A stretch of DNA of 64,000 nucleotides from Stieleria maiorica (GTDB taxonomy: Bacteria > Planctomycetota > Planctomycetia > Pirellulales > Pirellulaceae), in the NCBI RefSeq assembly GCF_008035925.1, contig NZ_CP036264.1, positions 4,710,402-4,774,401 of the forward strand. The letters run 5' to 3'. This document shows, piece after piece, positions 46,899 through 56,909 of the stretch; positions within the stretch are counted from its first letter, which is position 1, and each line of letters begins with the position of its first letter. A program made the translations under genes and the position numbers. Below the pieces are notes generated by a model that made no database searches, was not told the origin of the DNA, and saw only the letters and a list, made by a program, of their open reading frames with translations.

Positions 46899-47860
46899 TT
46901 CATCGAATTTTACTACGCAGCTACATCAGCCAGGCGTCGCTGTTGTTTGTCTCCCTCGGTGTGGCCTTGTTCGCGTTCGCCTGGGTCCGTGTCTGGGTGG
47001 TCAGTTTGCTGGACATGGGACAGTTTCAGACCATCTTGGAACAATTCCGCGAGTTCGAAAAGCTTTCGCCGATCAGTTTCGATTCGCTGTTCACGTACCA
47101 AGGCCGTGTGGGGCTGACGTATGACGAACCGATCATCATTTTGTGCACGGTGATCTGGTGCTTGTCACGGGGCAGCGATGTGGTCAGCGGAGAAATCGGC
47201 CGCGGGACAATGGAAATGCTGTTGGCCCAACCGATCAGCCGCGCCCAACTGTTGTGGTCTCATGCGACCGTGGCCGTCGGCGGTCTGGCGTTGTTGTGCG
47301 CTCTGGTGTGGTTGGGGATCTATGTGGGTGTGTCGGTGACGACCGTCGACGAAACGCTTCCACCGCCCAGTGTTGAAGTGCCGCTGTTCGGTTGGACGAT
47401 CCCGATCCAAATCAGCGAACCGCAAGTCGAATCGTTTCCTCTTTCCGAGCGAGTCGATTCACGCGCGTTCGCCGCTCCGACGTTCAACCTGTTCGCGTTC
47501 GGATTCTTCTTGCTGGGGCTTTCCACTTTCTTCAGCAGCATCGATCGCTATCGCTGGCGGACGATCGGATTGGTGATGGCGATTTATGTCGTGCAGTTGG
47601 TGATGTTCGGCTTGGGTAAGGCGGCCGAATCGCTGGATTGGTTGCAAGGGCTGTCGTTCTTCAACTGCTATCGGCCGCAAAAGCTGGCCGCTCTGGTCGC
47701 CGAAGACGGCTTGTCCGCCCCCTGGGGCTGGTCGACCGCGATGCCCGATTCGATGTTCCCACCGTTGGTTTACCCGATGACGCTGATTGTCTTGGGAGCG
47801 ATCGGCTACGGGCTTGCGGCCCGGCAGTTTGGAAAACGGGATCTGCCGGCGCCGCTGTAG
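46895..47860 (+). CDS. ABC-2 type transporter permease
   Basis: The 321-residue membrane protein has a first segment near residues 10-35, then after a 55-residue outer part the motif SRGSDVVSGEIGRGTMEMLL, which is typical of ABC-2 permeases, and AQPISRAQLLWSHATVAVGG. Five or six membrane segments are visible. The ATG overlaps the ATPase stop in an ATGA. It pairs with the ATPase to form the transporter; the substrate is not evident. Confidence 0.88.
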   Translation: MIHRILLRSYISQASLLFVSLGVALFAFAWVRVWVVSLLDMGQFQTILEQFREFEKLSPISFDSLFTYQGRVGLTYDEPIIILCTVIWCLSRGSDVVSGEIGRGTMEMLLAQPISRAQLLWSHATVAVGGLALLCALVWLGIYVGVSVTTVDETLPPPSVEVPLFGWTIPIQISEPQVESFPLSERVDSRAFAAPTFNLFAFGFFLLGLSTFFSSIDRYRWRTIGLVMAIYVVQLVMFGLGKAAESLDWLQGLSFFNCYRPQKLAALVAEDGLSAPWGWSTAMPDSMFPPLVYPMTLIVLGAIGYGLAARQFGKRDLPAPL

Positions 47861-47904
47861 GTTTCAGGCCCGCTGCTCTTTTAGGCAACTTGAAACTTAC
47901 ATGA

Positions 47905-49332
47905 TCACCCCTGCTTTTTGAGTTCTAGCAATTCTTTCCGCTCCGGCAGATTTTTGTAGAACGGATCCAAGGGGTAGCAGCCGCTGATGATGCCTTTCCG
48001 CGGCGCGGTGGTGCAGTCGCTGAAGGTGCGGCAGACTTTTTTTCGCGCCAACTGGTTTCCTTCCAACACATCGGCGGGCAGGTCAGGGTAGGAGAGCACC
48101 ATGCGTCCGAGCCCGATGGAATCGGCCAGTCCGTCTTGAACCACCGCTTGGGCGACGTTGGGAAGCCAGTCTTGCAGGTAGGTGTAACCGGATCCGACGA
48201 CAAACATTTCCGGAAAGCGTTTCTTCAATTCCGCCGTCGCTTCGATTTGCCGATCGACGCCGATCAGCGGGTCTTCGGGCGGGTCATACCCGTCACTGGG
48301 TGGGAAGAACGCCGGTCGCTGCAAGTGCGGGGTGTAGTAGGGACTGCCGGCCGTCGTGCAAATCAGCTTCATGCCCAGCGACTGCATCAATGAAAGAAAC
48401 TGAATCGGTTCGTCCAACACCACCGCATCGCCGCGTGAATTGGAACCGAACACGAGTCGTGGATCTCCGGCCGGATCCGGTTCACCGACTCCGGAGTCCG
48501 ATTTGCGATAGGGCAGAAAATCAAAAATACTCAAGCGGACCCCGAGTTCCAACTCGGGTGCTTCGGCGCGAATCCCCGCGACGATCTCGCGCAAGAAACG
48601 TGTTCGATTTTCAAAGCTGCCGCCGAATTCCCCCGGCCGATCGACTCCGCTCAGCAGTTCATGCCCCAGGTAACCGTGGCAATGTTTGATATCGACGAAC
48701 TGAAAGCCCAGCTTGGCCGATCGACGGGCGGCGACCACAAAGTCATCGATCAGCGTTTTTAATTCGTCGTCGCTGATGACGCCCGAATCGTCGTTGATGT
48801 CCAGCCGAGGATCGAGCGCCGGATTGCGTTGTGCGGCGCGCGGTTCGGCCTTCGTCTTTTGGTTCGGTCGGGCGAAGCGTCCCGAGTGGGTCAATTGCAA
48901 TCCGACCACCAGATCGTCGGTGTTGCCGAAGCGATCGGCGTGCGATTGGATCAATAGGTCGCGCAGTTCACCGATTTCGGAAAGGTTGTTTTCGGTCAAG
49001 CACAATTGATTGGGGTTGGCGCGGCCGTCGTGCCGCACCGCGACGGCTTCGCCGCCCCACATCAGCTTTGCGCCACTGATTCCAAAATGTCTCCAACGGC
49101 GCCGGGTCAAATCCGTCGGTTTACCGTCGGTCGTGCCATCCCAGCCTTCCATCGGCAAGATGCAGAACCGATTGCCGATCGTCAATTCACCGACCTTCGC
49201 CGCTCGCGACAACGGTGAAGCCGTTCCCGTCGTGACGTCTTCGTCGGCGGGAAGTTGCAATCCGAGCTCTCGGAGTCGGGATTGGAATTCGTCAAACGTT
49301 TTGAGGCTGGCGACGCGTGGAAAAGTAGGCAT
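47905..49332 (-). CDS. FMN-dependent oxidoreductase of the old yellow enzyme family
   Basis: The 475-residue protein has an FMN-binding TIM barrel: NRFCILPMEGWDG, KLMWGGEAVAV, LTHSGRFARPNQKT with the substrate-binding His, HCHGYLGHELLSG with the active-site pair, NRTRFLREIVAGIRAE, and VVGSGYTYLQ followed by DSIGLGRMVLSYPD. A Cys-rich C-terminus (CRTFSDCTT) may hold a metal or Fe-S site, but the four-Cys pattern of dienoyl-CoA reductases is incomplete. Substrate unknown. It lies downstream of a DHDPS-family gene on the same strand. Confidence 0.85.
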   Translation of the reverse strand: MPTFPRVASLKTFDEFQSRLRELGLQLPADEDVTTGTASPLSRAAKVGELTIGNRFCILPMEGWDGTTDGKPTDLTRRRWRHFGISGAKLMWGGEAVAVRHDGRANPNQLCLTENNLSEIGELRDLLIQSHADRFGNTDDLVVGLQLTHSGRFARPNQKTKAEPRAAQRNPALDPRLDINDDSGVISDDELKTLIDDFVVAARRSAKLGFQFVDIKHCHGYLGHELLSGVDRPGEFGGSFENRTRFLREIVAGIRAEAPELELGVRLSIFDFLPYRKSDSGVGEPDPAGDPRLVFGSNSRGDAVVLDEPIQFLSLMQSLGMKLICTTAGSPYYTPHLQRPAFFPPSDGYDPPEDPLIGVDRQIEATAELKKRFPEMFVVGSGYTYLQDWLPNVAQAVVQDGLADSIGLGRMVLSYPDLPADVLEGNQLARKKVCRTFSDCTTAPRKGIISGCYPLDPFYKNLPERKELLELKKQG

Positions 49333-49414
49333 GGCAGAACGGTGGCGGTGATGATGTCGGGAGAGACGCAAGCGTGAACAGGAGATCGAGCGACACGTGT
49401 GGACGACGATCCAT

Positions 49415-50407
49415 TCACGCCGTCGTTTGCAGTGGCTGTGCGGCGCGGTCGAGCAACGTTTCCAAGTCGCGGGCGATGTGACCGAGGACTTCCCGATCGC
49501 TATCCGGCCGGGTCGGTGAACCGGGATAGGTGTGGTCGGTCTGGATCTGTTCACGCAATTTCAAGAACATCGCCGCGTCGTGCTTGTAGGCCGGCACGGG
49601 GGGCCGAAACGCGAACGCGCCCAGGTACTGCAACAAGTCGTTCAACTGGTAGAAGCCTTCGTCACCGTTTTCCCACATCGCGTCGCGGGCGGCAAAGGCA
49701 TCCGGCGCGAAGGTGCTCAGCCCGAGCAGATAGTCGCTGCCGTACATCACCATGTCGATCGCCAGATCGTTGCCCGTCATGACTTTGAACTCCGGGCGGG
49801 TCTTGTCACGCAGCTGCAAACGCTGCCATTCCAACACCCGATCGAGCGAAGAGTGTTTGGCCCCCAAGCAGTTCGGAATCCGCATCAGTTGTTCATAGAC
49901 ACCGAGCGAGTAGATGGCTCCGAACGGGGCGAACACGGTTGCCAATTCAAACGCATAAAATGAATCGCACGCCGACGAGAGCGTTTGGTAGTGCGACACG
50001 ATCTGTTCGTCGCTTCCTTGGGTCAGCCCGTAGGACTGGAAAAAGATCGGTGTGCCGCCGTGCGACTGGATTTGGTCGATGCCGATTCGGTACGCGTCCG
50101 CCTGGAACGTGTCACCGGGGCGATCGGCAACAAAGGCTCCGGCCACATAATCTCGCCCCCCGGCGATCGCTTGGGTGCGTTGGAGCGCCTGCACCCGAGT
50201 CGGATCGTCGATCAGGTTTCCGTAGCCCGTGTCCATGTTGATCGCGGGCGCCAGCCCGGCGTCGTAGGTCCGCGTGACATGGGCGTCGAACGCCTGCCAA
50301 TCGACCGAGTGGTCGGCCAGCAACGGCAGCAGGATCGCGGAAACCCCGGTGATCTTTCGACCGGGTTTGAGCATCTTGATCGGATCAATCGATTCCACTT
50401 CATTCAT
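49415..50407 (-). CDS. Dihydrodipicolinate synthase family aldolase
   Basis: The 330-residue protein is a DHDPS/N-acetylneuraminate lyase-type TIM barrel. The Schiff-base Lys is in [10 protein letters not shown], and other barrel motifs are [13 protein letters not shown] and [14 protein letters not shown]. It likely splits or forms a bond in a keto-acid or sugar acid. The ATG at 50407 was chosen; the frame is open to a TTG at 50434. With the flavoenzyme downstream and the AraC gene upstream on the other strand it forms a small metabolic module. Confidence 0.85.
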   Translation of the reverse strand: MNEVESIDPIKMLKPGRKITGVSAILLPLLADHSVDWQAFDAHVTRTYDAGLAPAINMDTGYGNLIDDPTRVQALQRTQAIAGGRDYVAGAFVADRPGDTFQADAYRIGIDQIQSHGGTPIFFQSYGLTQGSDEQIVSHYQTLSSACDSFYAFELATVFAPFGAIYSLGVYEQLMRIPNCLGAKHSSLDRVLEWQRLQLRDKTRPEFKVMTGNDLAIDMVMYGSDYLLGLSTFAPDAFAARDAMWENGDEGFYQLNDLLQYLGAFAFRPPVPAYKHDAAMFLKLREQIQTDHTYPGSPTRPDSDREVLGHIARDLETLLDRAAQPLQTTA

Positions 50408-50545
50408 CGGGATGGCCAGTTGCGTTTCGGGCAAATTTGAACTCAGATCGACAGAGGATAGAGGATTTCAATGCCGCTGTCTTCGAAAATCGGTTACGCC
50501 GGCCTTGGCAAATCGGGCATCCCGAGTGACAGGCGGTTCCGCGTC

Positions 50546-50655
50546 CTGTTGATTTAATCGTTTTCGATGAAAGAATAGGACAACACGAGGCCCGAAGCAC
50601 TGGCGAGTGGATCTGCCCCACCCCTTGTTAGCGCTGCGGGCTGGTAAATCAACAG
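50546..50655. repeat. 110-bp element with CTGTTGATTTA inverted termini
   Basis: CTGTTGATTTA (50546-50556) and TAAATCAACAG (50645-50655) are exact inverse complements. The shared CTGTTGATT arm links it to the element at 40569-40693, though its inner sequence differs. It occupies much of the gap between the divergent DHDPS-family and AraC genes. Confidence 0.8.
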
Positions 50656-50707
50656 CCCGTTCGAGGACCGGTGAGGGAGACGCGGGACGATCGACGAGCA
50701 GGCGGCG

Positions 50708-51559
50708 ATGACCAAAACAAGATTGACCGACCGAGCACTTCAGGAGCACCTTCCCGACTGGGGTGTGCTGGTTTTGGAAAGTCACCATTCGCCGCAATTC
50801 ACGATGGATTGGCGCGAGCATTCGTTTTTGAAGCTGGTTTACGTCCTCCGCGGCCGCGGGGTGCTGGAGTTTCAGGACCGTGTCCACCATTTCAATTCGG
50901 GAGACCTGTTGATCGTCCCGCCACGGGTGGCCAACCGGATCACCGACGCCCCAGACGCGGCGAGCAGTTTGTATATCGGTTGCGTCGATCCACGGTTGTT
51001 CGACTTTGACGATCAGCTGATCGGCCGACTGCGTTCCGGTCTGGTTGCCGCCAACCCTTACTTTTCCAACCGTGTGGCAACTCAACTTCGGCGGATGCGA
51101 CACCAACAAGCCAGCACCGATCCGACGCGGCCGATTGCGATGGTCGCCGCCGCCCTTCGAATTATCGAATGGGTGTTGCAATTGGAGCAGGTGTCGGCCC
51201 GGTCGGACCATTCACGTGGTCGGCGTCACAACGACCGTGAGATCATGGAAGATTACGTCGCACGACTGGCCACCGAGTTCTACGAAGCGTCCACGATCGA
51301 CGCCGCCGCGGCCTCGCTGGGACTGACCCGCCGCGTTTTCACCAAGCTGTTTCAAGAGGTCACCGGATCGACTTGGCTGACGCATGTCCGCCGACTTGCC
51401 ATTAACCACGCCAAACACCAACTGGCACAGACCAATCTGTCGATTACGTCCGTTGCCTTCGAGTGCGGCTTCAACGACTTGTCGACGTTTTATCGCCAAT
51501 TCAAGTCGCAAGTGGGAGTCTCGCCCAAGAGCTATCGGCAATCGATTTCAGCGGAATAG
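50708..51559 (+). CDS. AraC family transcriptional regulator
   Basis: The 283-residue protein has an N-terminal cupin-like sensor domain (LVYVLRGRGVLEFQDRVHHF then SGDLLIVPPRV) and a C-terminal pair of helix-turn-helix units (STIDAAAASLGLTRRVFTKL; SITSVAFECGFNDLSTFYRQ; SQVGVSPKSYRQ). It is transcribed away from the DHDPS-family and flavoenzyme genes and is their likely regulator. The inducer is unknown. Confidence 0.92.
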   Translation: MTKTRLTDRALQEHLPDWGVLVLESHHSPQFTMDWREHSFLKLVYVLRGRGVLEFQDRVHHFNSGDLLIVPPRVANRITDAPDAASSLYIGCVDPRLFDFDDQLIGRLRSGLVAANPYFSNRVATQLRRMRHQQASTDPTRPIAMVAAALRIIEWVLQLEQVSARSDHSRGRRHNDREIMEDYVARLATEFYEASTIDAAAASLGLTRRVFTKLFQEVTGSTWLTHVRRLAINHAKHQLAQTNLSITSVAFECGFNDLSTFYRQFKSQVGVSPKSYRQSISAE

Positions 51560-51607
51560 TGGCTCCGATGGCCGCTGGGGCGCGAAGTCGCGCGATTTCG
51601 CACCTCG

Positions 51608-51741
51608 CCCCCCCTTGTTCCCGGGCTCCGCCTGGGAACGGGAACCAATAGAGGCTCCGCCTCTGGGAATTCGCCGTGTGTGGCAGGAGCCACCGCTGCA
51701 GCGCGTTCCCAGGCGGAGCCTGGGAACGAGGCTTGGGGGGG
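51608..51741. repeat. Repeat with GC-rich inverted ends
   Basis: Left arm CCCCCCTTGTTCCCGGGCTC and following bases (to 51640) pair with right arm GTTCCCAGGCGGAGCCTGGG and flanks (51704-51741). A small inner hairpin GAGGCTCCGCCTC lies between. Part of the interior, around GTGTGGCAGGAGCCAC, recurs at 61852-61946. No gene is seen in the gap 51560-51849. Confidence 0.8.
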
Positions 51742-51849
51742 ACGTCTGCAGACAACCGATCTCGATTTCAGAGGCGAAAAACCGCACGATCGCCGGCGTT
51801 GGGGTATAACTGGGCGATGAGTTTCCCCCAATTTGGTTGAGAGGACATT

Positions 51850-52578
51850 ATGCCTGTGATTGTGAACGTGATCCCCGACGCGTCGGTCCTTGCCGCGAAA
51901 CCACTTGATCGGCGAACCGGTCTCGGAAAGACGTTTGCATTGATCGCGCTGGGCCTTTCGTCCTTCGGTTTCCTTGCGACCTTGCACGCGTCCCCCAGTC
52001 ATGCTGACGACCCGGTGTTTTCTGGACCGCAGGCGGGCGAATTGCTGCCACCGCTGAAACTTCGCGGCGTTTACGACGACGCTTCCGGCAAAGAGTTCGA
52101 CCCGGTCGCCCAGGCCGACGGGAAACCGATCCTATTGGTTTTTGTGCATAAACTCACCCGCCCCGGCCTTGGCCTGGCTCGCGGACTGACAAACTATGCC
52201 AAGACGCTCGACGAGCCGCCGCATGAAGCCGCCATCGTTTGGCTGCATGACGATCAAGCCGAAGCCGAAGCCTACCTGACTCGGGCACGCCCATCATTGA
52301 ACTTACAGGTCCCGGTCGGGATCTCGGTCGATGGCGGCGAAGGACCGGGGGCCTACGGCCTGAATCGCAACGTCGAACTGACCGTCCTGGTCGCCAAAGA
52401 CAACAAAGTCGTCGCCAATTTCGCGCTCATTCAACCGTCGCTGACCGACGGCGTAAAGATTGCCGGCGAGTTCGCCAAAGCACTCGGCAAGGCACCGCCG
52501 ACCGCGGAAGAACTGCAAAAGGCCGCCTACCCGGGGAGGGACGGAAAGATGCGACGGCGAATGCGGGCGCGGGAGTAA
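51850..52578 (+). CDS. Exported thioredoxin-fold-like protein without active-site Cys
   Basis: The 242-residue product has a hydrophobic export segment (TFALIALGLSSFGFLATL then HASPSHAD). The mature part has GKPILLVFVHKLTRPGLGLA, EAAIVWLHDDQAEAEAYL, VPVGISVDG and NVELTVLVAKDNKVVANFAL, which follow the strand order of a redoxin-like fold. The usual CxxC is absent. GAGAGGAC precedes the ATG. The family is common in planctomycetes; function unknown. It lies 68 bases before a DUF1549/1553 gene. Confidence 0.65.
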   Translation: MPVIVNVIPDASVLAAKPLDRRTGLGKTFALIALGLSSFGFLATLHASPSHADDPVFSGPQAGELLPPLKLRGVYDDASGKEFDPVAQADGKPILLVFVHKLTRPGLGLARGLTNYAKTLDEPPHEAAIVWLHDDQAEAEAYLTRARPSLNLQVPVGISVDGGEGPGAYGLNRNVELTVLVAKDNKVVANFALIQPSLTDGVKIAGEFAKALGKAPPTAEELQKAAYPGRDGKMRRRMRARE

Positions 52579-52645
52579 GTTTGAAGTTCGAAATGTTGAG
52601 TGCGTTGTCAGCGTTTGATCATGTCGAGGCGAAAGGTTGTTGAAG

Positions 52646-54865
52646 ATGAGCCGCATGTGCTGTCTATCCATGCTGTTGATCATGATTGCCGGCCAGGCGA
52701 GATTTGGACGTGCCGCTGATGACGCGGGAGCCACCGTCGGTTCTCAACCGGCGATCGATTTCGACACGCAAATCGTTCCTGTGCTGACGCGGTTTGGTTG
52801 CAACGCCGGGGCCTGCCATGGGGCTGCGATCGGGCGCGGCGGGTTCAGCCTGTCGCTGTTCGGATCGCGGCCGGCCGATGATCACATCGCGATCGCGCAA
52901 GAATTGGAGGGCCGTCGGGTCAATTTGCACACTCCCTCGCAAAGCGTGTTGCTGCGCAAGGCGACCGAATCGATCGAACACGGTGGCGGGGAGCGGTTCG
53001 ACGATTCGTCACCTGCCTATGCAATGCTCAAGCAGTGGGTCGCCCAAGGCGGCAAACGTCTGCAGCTTCGACGTCTGACGGAGCTGCATGTGACTCCATC
53101 CAATGCCTTGCTCCAAGACGTAGGCGATTCGGTCACCGTCGTGGTGATCGCGCGGTTCGACGACGGATCACAGCAAGACGTGACCTCGATGACATCGCTG
53201 TCGTGTGACGATCCCGAATCGGTGTCCATCGACCGCGCATCGAATCGATTGACGGTCCATCGACGTGGCGAGCACCTGGTGATTGCCCGCTACCTGAACC
53301 GGGTCCACGCGATCGGCCTGGGGGTTCCGTTGGGCAGCAACGAGATTGATTCGGTGACGGAATCGGCCGACGGAAATGAAGGGACTCTGGTCGATCGATT
53401 CATTGATCAGAAGCTGCAACAGTTGCGTCTTCCCGCTTCGCCCCAAGCCGACGATCATGAATTCGCGCGACGCGTTTGGTTGGATCTCACCGGCCACCTT
53501 CCCCCGGTCGCCCAACTCGATGCGTTCGTTGCCGATCGATCGAAAGACAAACGCGGTCGCCTGATCGATCGACTGTTGGAAACGGATCAGTTCGCGGCCT
53601 ACTGGGCGCTCAAGTGGGCCAATCTGCTGGGGATCGACAGCAAGTCACTGCAACGCGAAGGCAGCAAGGCCTATCACGAGTGGTTGGTCGAGTCGTTCGG
53701 CCAGGACCGGCCATGGAACGAATCCGCCCTGGCGATGTTGACCGCCAGCGGCGACGGCTATGTTGATGGCAGCGTTAACTTTCTGCGCAGCGGCAACGGG
53801 CCCGACGCTTTGGCGGAACTGGCAACGCGTGTGATGATGGGCGTGCGGCTGCGCTGTGCCAATTGCCATGATCATCCGCTGGATCGGTGGACCCAAGACG
53901 ACTATCACGGTTTGGCCGCCATCTTTGCAAAACTGGATCGCGGTCGATTCGTCCAGACGTCCCAGCGGGGCGAAGTCACTCACCCGCTGACCGGACAGCC
54001 CGCGACAGCCCGCATTCCCGGCACCCGCGACCTTGTCTCCGGTGAGGACGGCCGAGTCGCGTTCGCCCGCTGGGTGACCGATCCGTCCAACGAATACTTT
54101 GCCCGTGCGGCGGTCAATCGCATTTGGGCCCAATTGATGGGACGCGGCTTGATCGATCCGGTCGATGACATTCGTGCGACCAATCCCGCCAGCCATCCCG
54201 AATTGCTGGATGCGTTGGCACGACAGTTCGCCGAAAACCGATTCCGATTCCGTGCGGTCATTCGCCTGATCTGCAACAGCCAGGCCTACGGGAGAACGTC
54301 CCAAACGACTCCCGAAAACGTCGCAGATTCGGTCTATTATTCGCATTTCATCAGCCGCGGGCTGGAGGCGGAGGTGGTGGCCGATCTGATCGGGGACGTG
54401 ACCGGCGTGGACATTCAATACGGAACGGAGGAGTCTCGTGATGCGATTCGTTTGACCGACAATCGAATCATGTCGGAAACCCTGGACGTCCTGGGTCGAT
54501 GCGATCGAGAAGCGGCTTGTGAAAGCCCACCGCTGGGATCGGGGTCATTGTCCCAAGTCCTTCATTTCCTTAACGGCGATCTACTCAACCGGCGACTGGA
54601 TGCCAGTCAGGGAAACTTGACCAGATGGTTGCAGAGCGAAACTGACGACTTCAAACTGATTGAAACGCTTTACAAACACACCTTGTCCCGGCCGCCGACC
54701 GAGTCAGAAAGGGTGTTCTGGTCACGCCAAGTGGAATCGGCGACCGAAGCCGCCAGCACAACGGAAGCCGGCAGCCGCTGGCGAGATGCCGAATCGCGGC
54801 GAGCGTTTTTCGCCGATGTCTTCTGGGGCTTATTGACCAGCGAGACGTTCCGGACCAACCACTAA
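52646..54865 (+). CDS. DUF1549/DUF1553 protein with signal peptide (first pair)
   Basis: The 739-residue protein has a signal peptide ending GRAADD and, in the first 100 residues, the FGCNAGACHGAA motif of heme-binding CxxCH type (Cys-Asn-Ala-Gly-Ala-Cys-His carries a CxxxCH spacing). An Ig-like Big_2-type domain follows (LLQDVGDSVTVVVIARFDDG). DUF1549 begins near FIDQKLQQLRLP and has a second CANCHDHPLD motif. DUF1553 occupies the last 300 residues (VTDPSNEYFARAAVNRIWAQ). These proteins are restricted to planctomycetes and relatives; the role is unknown but probably in the periplasm. It is followed, 26 bases on, by the DUF1501 partner. Confidence 0.93.
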   Translation: MSRMCCLSMLLIMIAGQARFGRAADDAGATVGSQPAIDFDTQIVPVLTRFGCNAGACHGAAIGRGGFSLSLFGSRPADDHIAIAQELEGRRVNLHTPSQSVLLRKATESIEHGGGERFDDSSPAYAMLKQWVAQGGKRLQLRRLTELHVTPSNALLQDVGDSVTVVVIARFDDGSQQDVTSMTSLSCDDPESVSIDRASNRLTVHRRGEHLVIARYLNRVHAIGLGVPLGSNEIDSVTESADGNEGTLVDRFIDQKLQQLRLPASPQADDHEFARRVWLDLTGHLPPVAQLDAFVADRSKDKRGRLIDRLLETDQFAAYWALKWANLLGIDSKSLQREGSKAYHEWLVESFGQDRPWNESALAMLTASGDGYVDGSVNFLRSGNGPDALAELATRVMMGVRLRCANCHDHPLDRWTQDDYHGLAAIFAKLDRGRFVQTSQRGEVTHPLTGQPATARIPGTRDLVSGEDGRVAFARWVTDPSNEYFARAAVNRIWAQLMGRGLIDPVDDIRATNPASHPELLDALARQFAENRFRFRAVIRLICNSQAYGRTSQTTPENVADSVYYSHFISRGLEAEVVADLIGDVTGVDIQYGTEESRDAIRLTDNRIMSETLDVLGRCDREAACESPPLGSGSLSQVLHFLNGDLLNRRLDASQGNLTRWLQSETDDFKLIETLYKHTLSRPPTESERVFWSRQVESATEAASTTEAGSRWRDAESRRAFFADVFWGLLTSETFRTNH

Positions 54866-54891
54866 CGAGTCATAGTCGCGAGCTTCATCCG

Positions 54892-56244
54892 ATGAAGAAA
54901 CTTTCAAACCGCCGGGGACCATTTGATTTTGACCGTCGCCAGCTGCTGCACGTCGGCGGTTTGTCAGCGCTGGGGATCGGTGTCAGTGATTGGTTGATGG
55001 CTCGGCAAGCCGTCGCCGAAACACAACCAGCCAGGCAAACCGAGCGAACCGCCACGGCCCAATCGTGCATTCTGATCTGGCTCGATGGCGGGCCCAGCCA
55101 TCTGGACCTGTTTGATCTCAAGCCCAACGCCCCGACGGAGATCCGCGGGCCGTTTTCACCGATCGCGACCAACGTCAGCGGCATCGAAATCTGCGAACAA
55201 TTGCCGCGGACGGCACAGTTGATGGACAAGGTCGCGTTGGTGCGATCGGTGACATCGCCCTTGGGGGAACACAATTTCGCCAGCCACTATTTGCTGACCG
55301 GATACAAACCGACTCGGGCGCTGACCTATCCCGGCATGCCATCGGTCCAGAAGTACCTGCTGCCCGACGGCACCGCGATTCCGACCAACATCGCGATCGC
55401 GAAACCCAACGCGATGATCGGCAGTGGCTACCTGCCCGATTCGACCATGCCGTTCATCGTCCAGGGCGATCCCTCGCGTCCCGATTTTCGGGTCAAGGAT
55501 CTGCAATTGCGTGACGGCATGACCGGTTCCAGATTGATTCGTCGGCGTCAGTTTCGAAGTGCGGTCGACGAACTCGCGCGTCAGAGCGAAGAACACTTGG
55601 CGAACTCTGGATCAACCGATTCGGCGTTCGACCAGGCGTTCCGGTTGGTTCAATCATCCGCCGCACGAACGGCGTTCGACCTGCAACAAGAATCCCAGGC
55701 AGATCGAAACCGATATGGTCGGCACTTGGTCGGCCAGGGCTGCCTGATGGCCAGACGCTTGGTCGAAGCGGGAGCGAAATTCGTGACCGTGACCGACCGC
55801 GGATGGGACACCCACGAAGACATCTACTTGCGGCTGAAGGAAGGCTTCACCGGTGGCACGGCGGGAAAAATCCCGAAACTCGATCAAGCCTATTCCGCAT
55901 TGCTGAGTGACTTGTCCGATCGCGGGTTGCTCGATTCCACCCTGGTGATCTTGATGGGGGAATTCGGGCGAACCCCGAAATTAAATCCGCGTGGCGGACG
56001 CGATCACTGGCCCGGAGCATTTAGCGTCGCCTTGGCCGGCGGGGGCACGATCGGCGGGCAAGTGATCGGCCGCAGTGATGCCCACGGCGAACGTCCGGCC
56101 GAGCGACCGATCAGCCCTGCGGATCTGGTCCGCACGATCTACCGCATGATCGGAATCGACGGCGCTACCGAACTGAACACCTCCGACGGGCGTCCCGTTC
56201 AGGTCAACCGCGACGGAAGCGTCATCGGCGAATTGATCGGATGA
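54892..56244 (+). CDS. DUF1501 protein with Tat signal (first pair)
   Basis: The 450-residue protein starts with a twin-arginine leader (FDRRQLLHVGGLSALGIG). The body has the sulfatase-like alkaline-phosphatase superfamily features of DUF1501: LIWLDGGPSHLDLFDLKP, GEHNFASHYLLTGYKP, VTVTDRGWDTHED and ILMGEFGRTPKLNPRGGRDH. It is co-transcribed with the preceding DUF1549/1553 gene, the normal arrangement in planctomycetes. Confidence 0.95.
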   Translation: MKKLSNRRGPFDFDRRQLLHVGGLSALGIGVSDWLMARQAVAETQPARQTERTATAQSCILIWLDGGPSHLDLFDLKPNAPTEIRGPFSPIATNVSGIEICEQLPRTAQLMDKVALVRSVTSPLGEHNFASHYLLTGYKPTRALTYPGMPSVQKYLLPDGTAIPTNIAIAKPNAMIGSGYLPDSTMPFIVQGDPSRPDFRVKDLQLRDGMTGSRLIRRRQFRSAVDELARQSEEHLANSGSTDSAFDQAFRLVQSSAARTAFDLQQESQADRNRYGRHLVGQGCLMARRLVEAGAKFVTVTDRGWDTHEDIYLRLKEGFTGGTAGKIPKLDQAYSALLSDLSDRGLLDSTLVILMGEFGRTPKLNPRGGRDHWPGAFSVALAGGGTIGGQVIGRSDAHGERPAERPISPADLVRTIYRMIGIDGATELNTSDGRPVQVNRDGSVIGELIG

Positions 56245-56248
56245 ATCA

Positions 56249-56719
56249 ATGAGCGAAATTCAAAAAGCGGAGTTGTTTCGGTTGCTCGCCGGAAACTGGA
56301 GTGGCACCTGTCGGACTTGGTTTGAGCCCGATGAACTGGCAGACGAATCCAAGGTGGCCTGTGAGTTTCGGCTCATTCTCGGTGGGGCATTTCTGCGACA
56401 CACCTACCAAGGAGCAATGCAGGGAAAGCCGCGCCGCGGGGAAGAATTGATCTCCCGCAACGCAATCACCCAGGCATTTCAAGTCGCTTGGATCGACAGC
56501 TTCCACATGGGAGACGCGATCATGTTCTCACAAGGTGATGCGACCGACGACGGGTTTGAAGTGCTGGGACACTATGATGTTGCCAAGGGCACGCCACCAT
56601 GGGGGTGGAGAACCCGTTTCCAGAAGGTTAGCTCGGACGAATTGACGATCGTCGCGTACAACGTCACCCCCGATGGCAATGAAGCCAAGGCCGTCGAAAC
56701 CGTTTATCGTCGGGGATAG
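56249..56719 (+). CDS. DUF1579 protein
   Basis: The 156-residue protein has LAGNWSGTCRTWFEPDELAD, LGGAFLRHTYQGAMQGKP and AWIDSFHMGDAIMFS, the signature of DUF1579, which adopts a small beta-barrel fold. No signal peptide. The ATG lies four bases after the DUF1501 stop, so it probably sits in the same transcript. Function unknown. Confidence 0.85.
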   Translation: MSEIQKAELFRLLAGNWSGTCRTWFEPDELADESKVACEFRLILGGAFLRHTYQGAMQGKPRRGEELISRNAITQAFQVAWIDSFHMGDAIMFSQGDATDDGFEVLGHYDVAKGTPPWGWRTRFQKVSSDELTIVAYNVTPDGNEAKAVETVYRRG

Positions 56720-56909
56720 GCCGCGGTTAGGTGGAAAAAGCTTTTGCATCCAGTGGCCGAGGGGGGCGGTTCGGGGCGTTTGAGTGCATCTGGTCGACCA
56801 CCCGAATCCGCGGGCGATTTGGAAAGAACGGGGAGGGATTTTTTGGCGGGATCGGTTAAACTTGACGGCTCTTGTAGGGGTTTTCGCACACTCACATGAA
56901 CGGAGCGAC

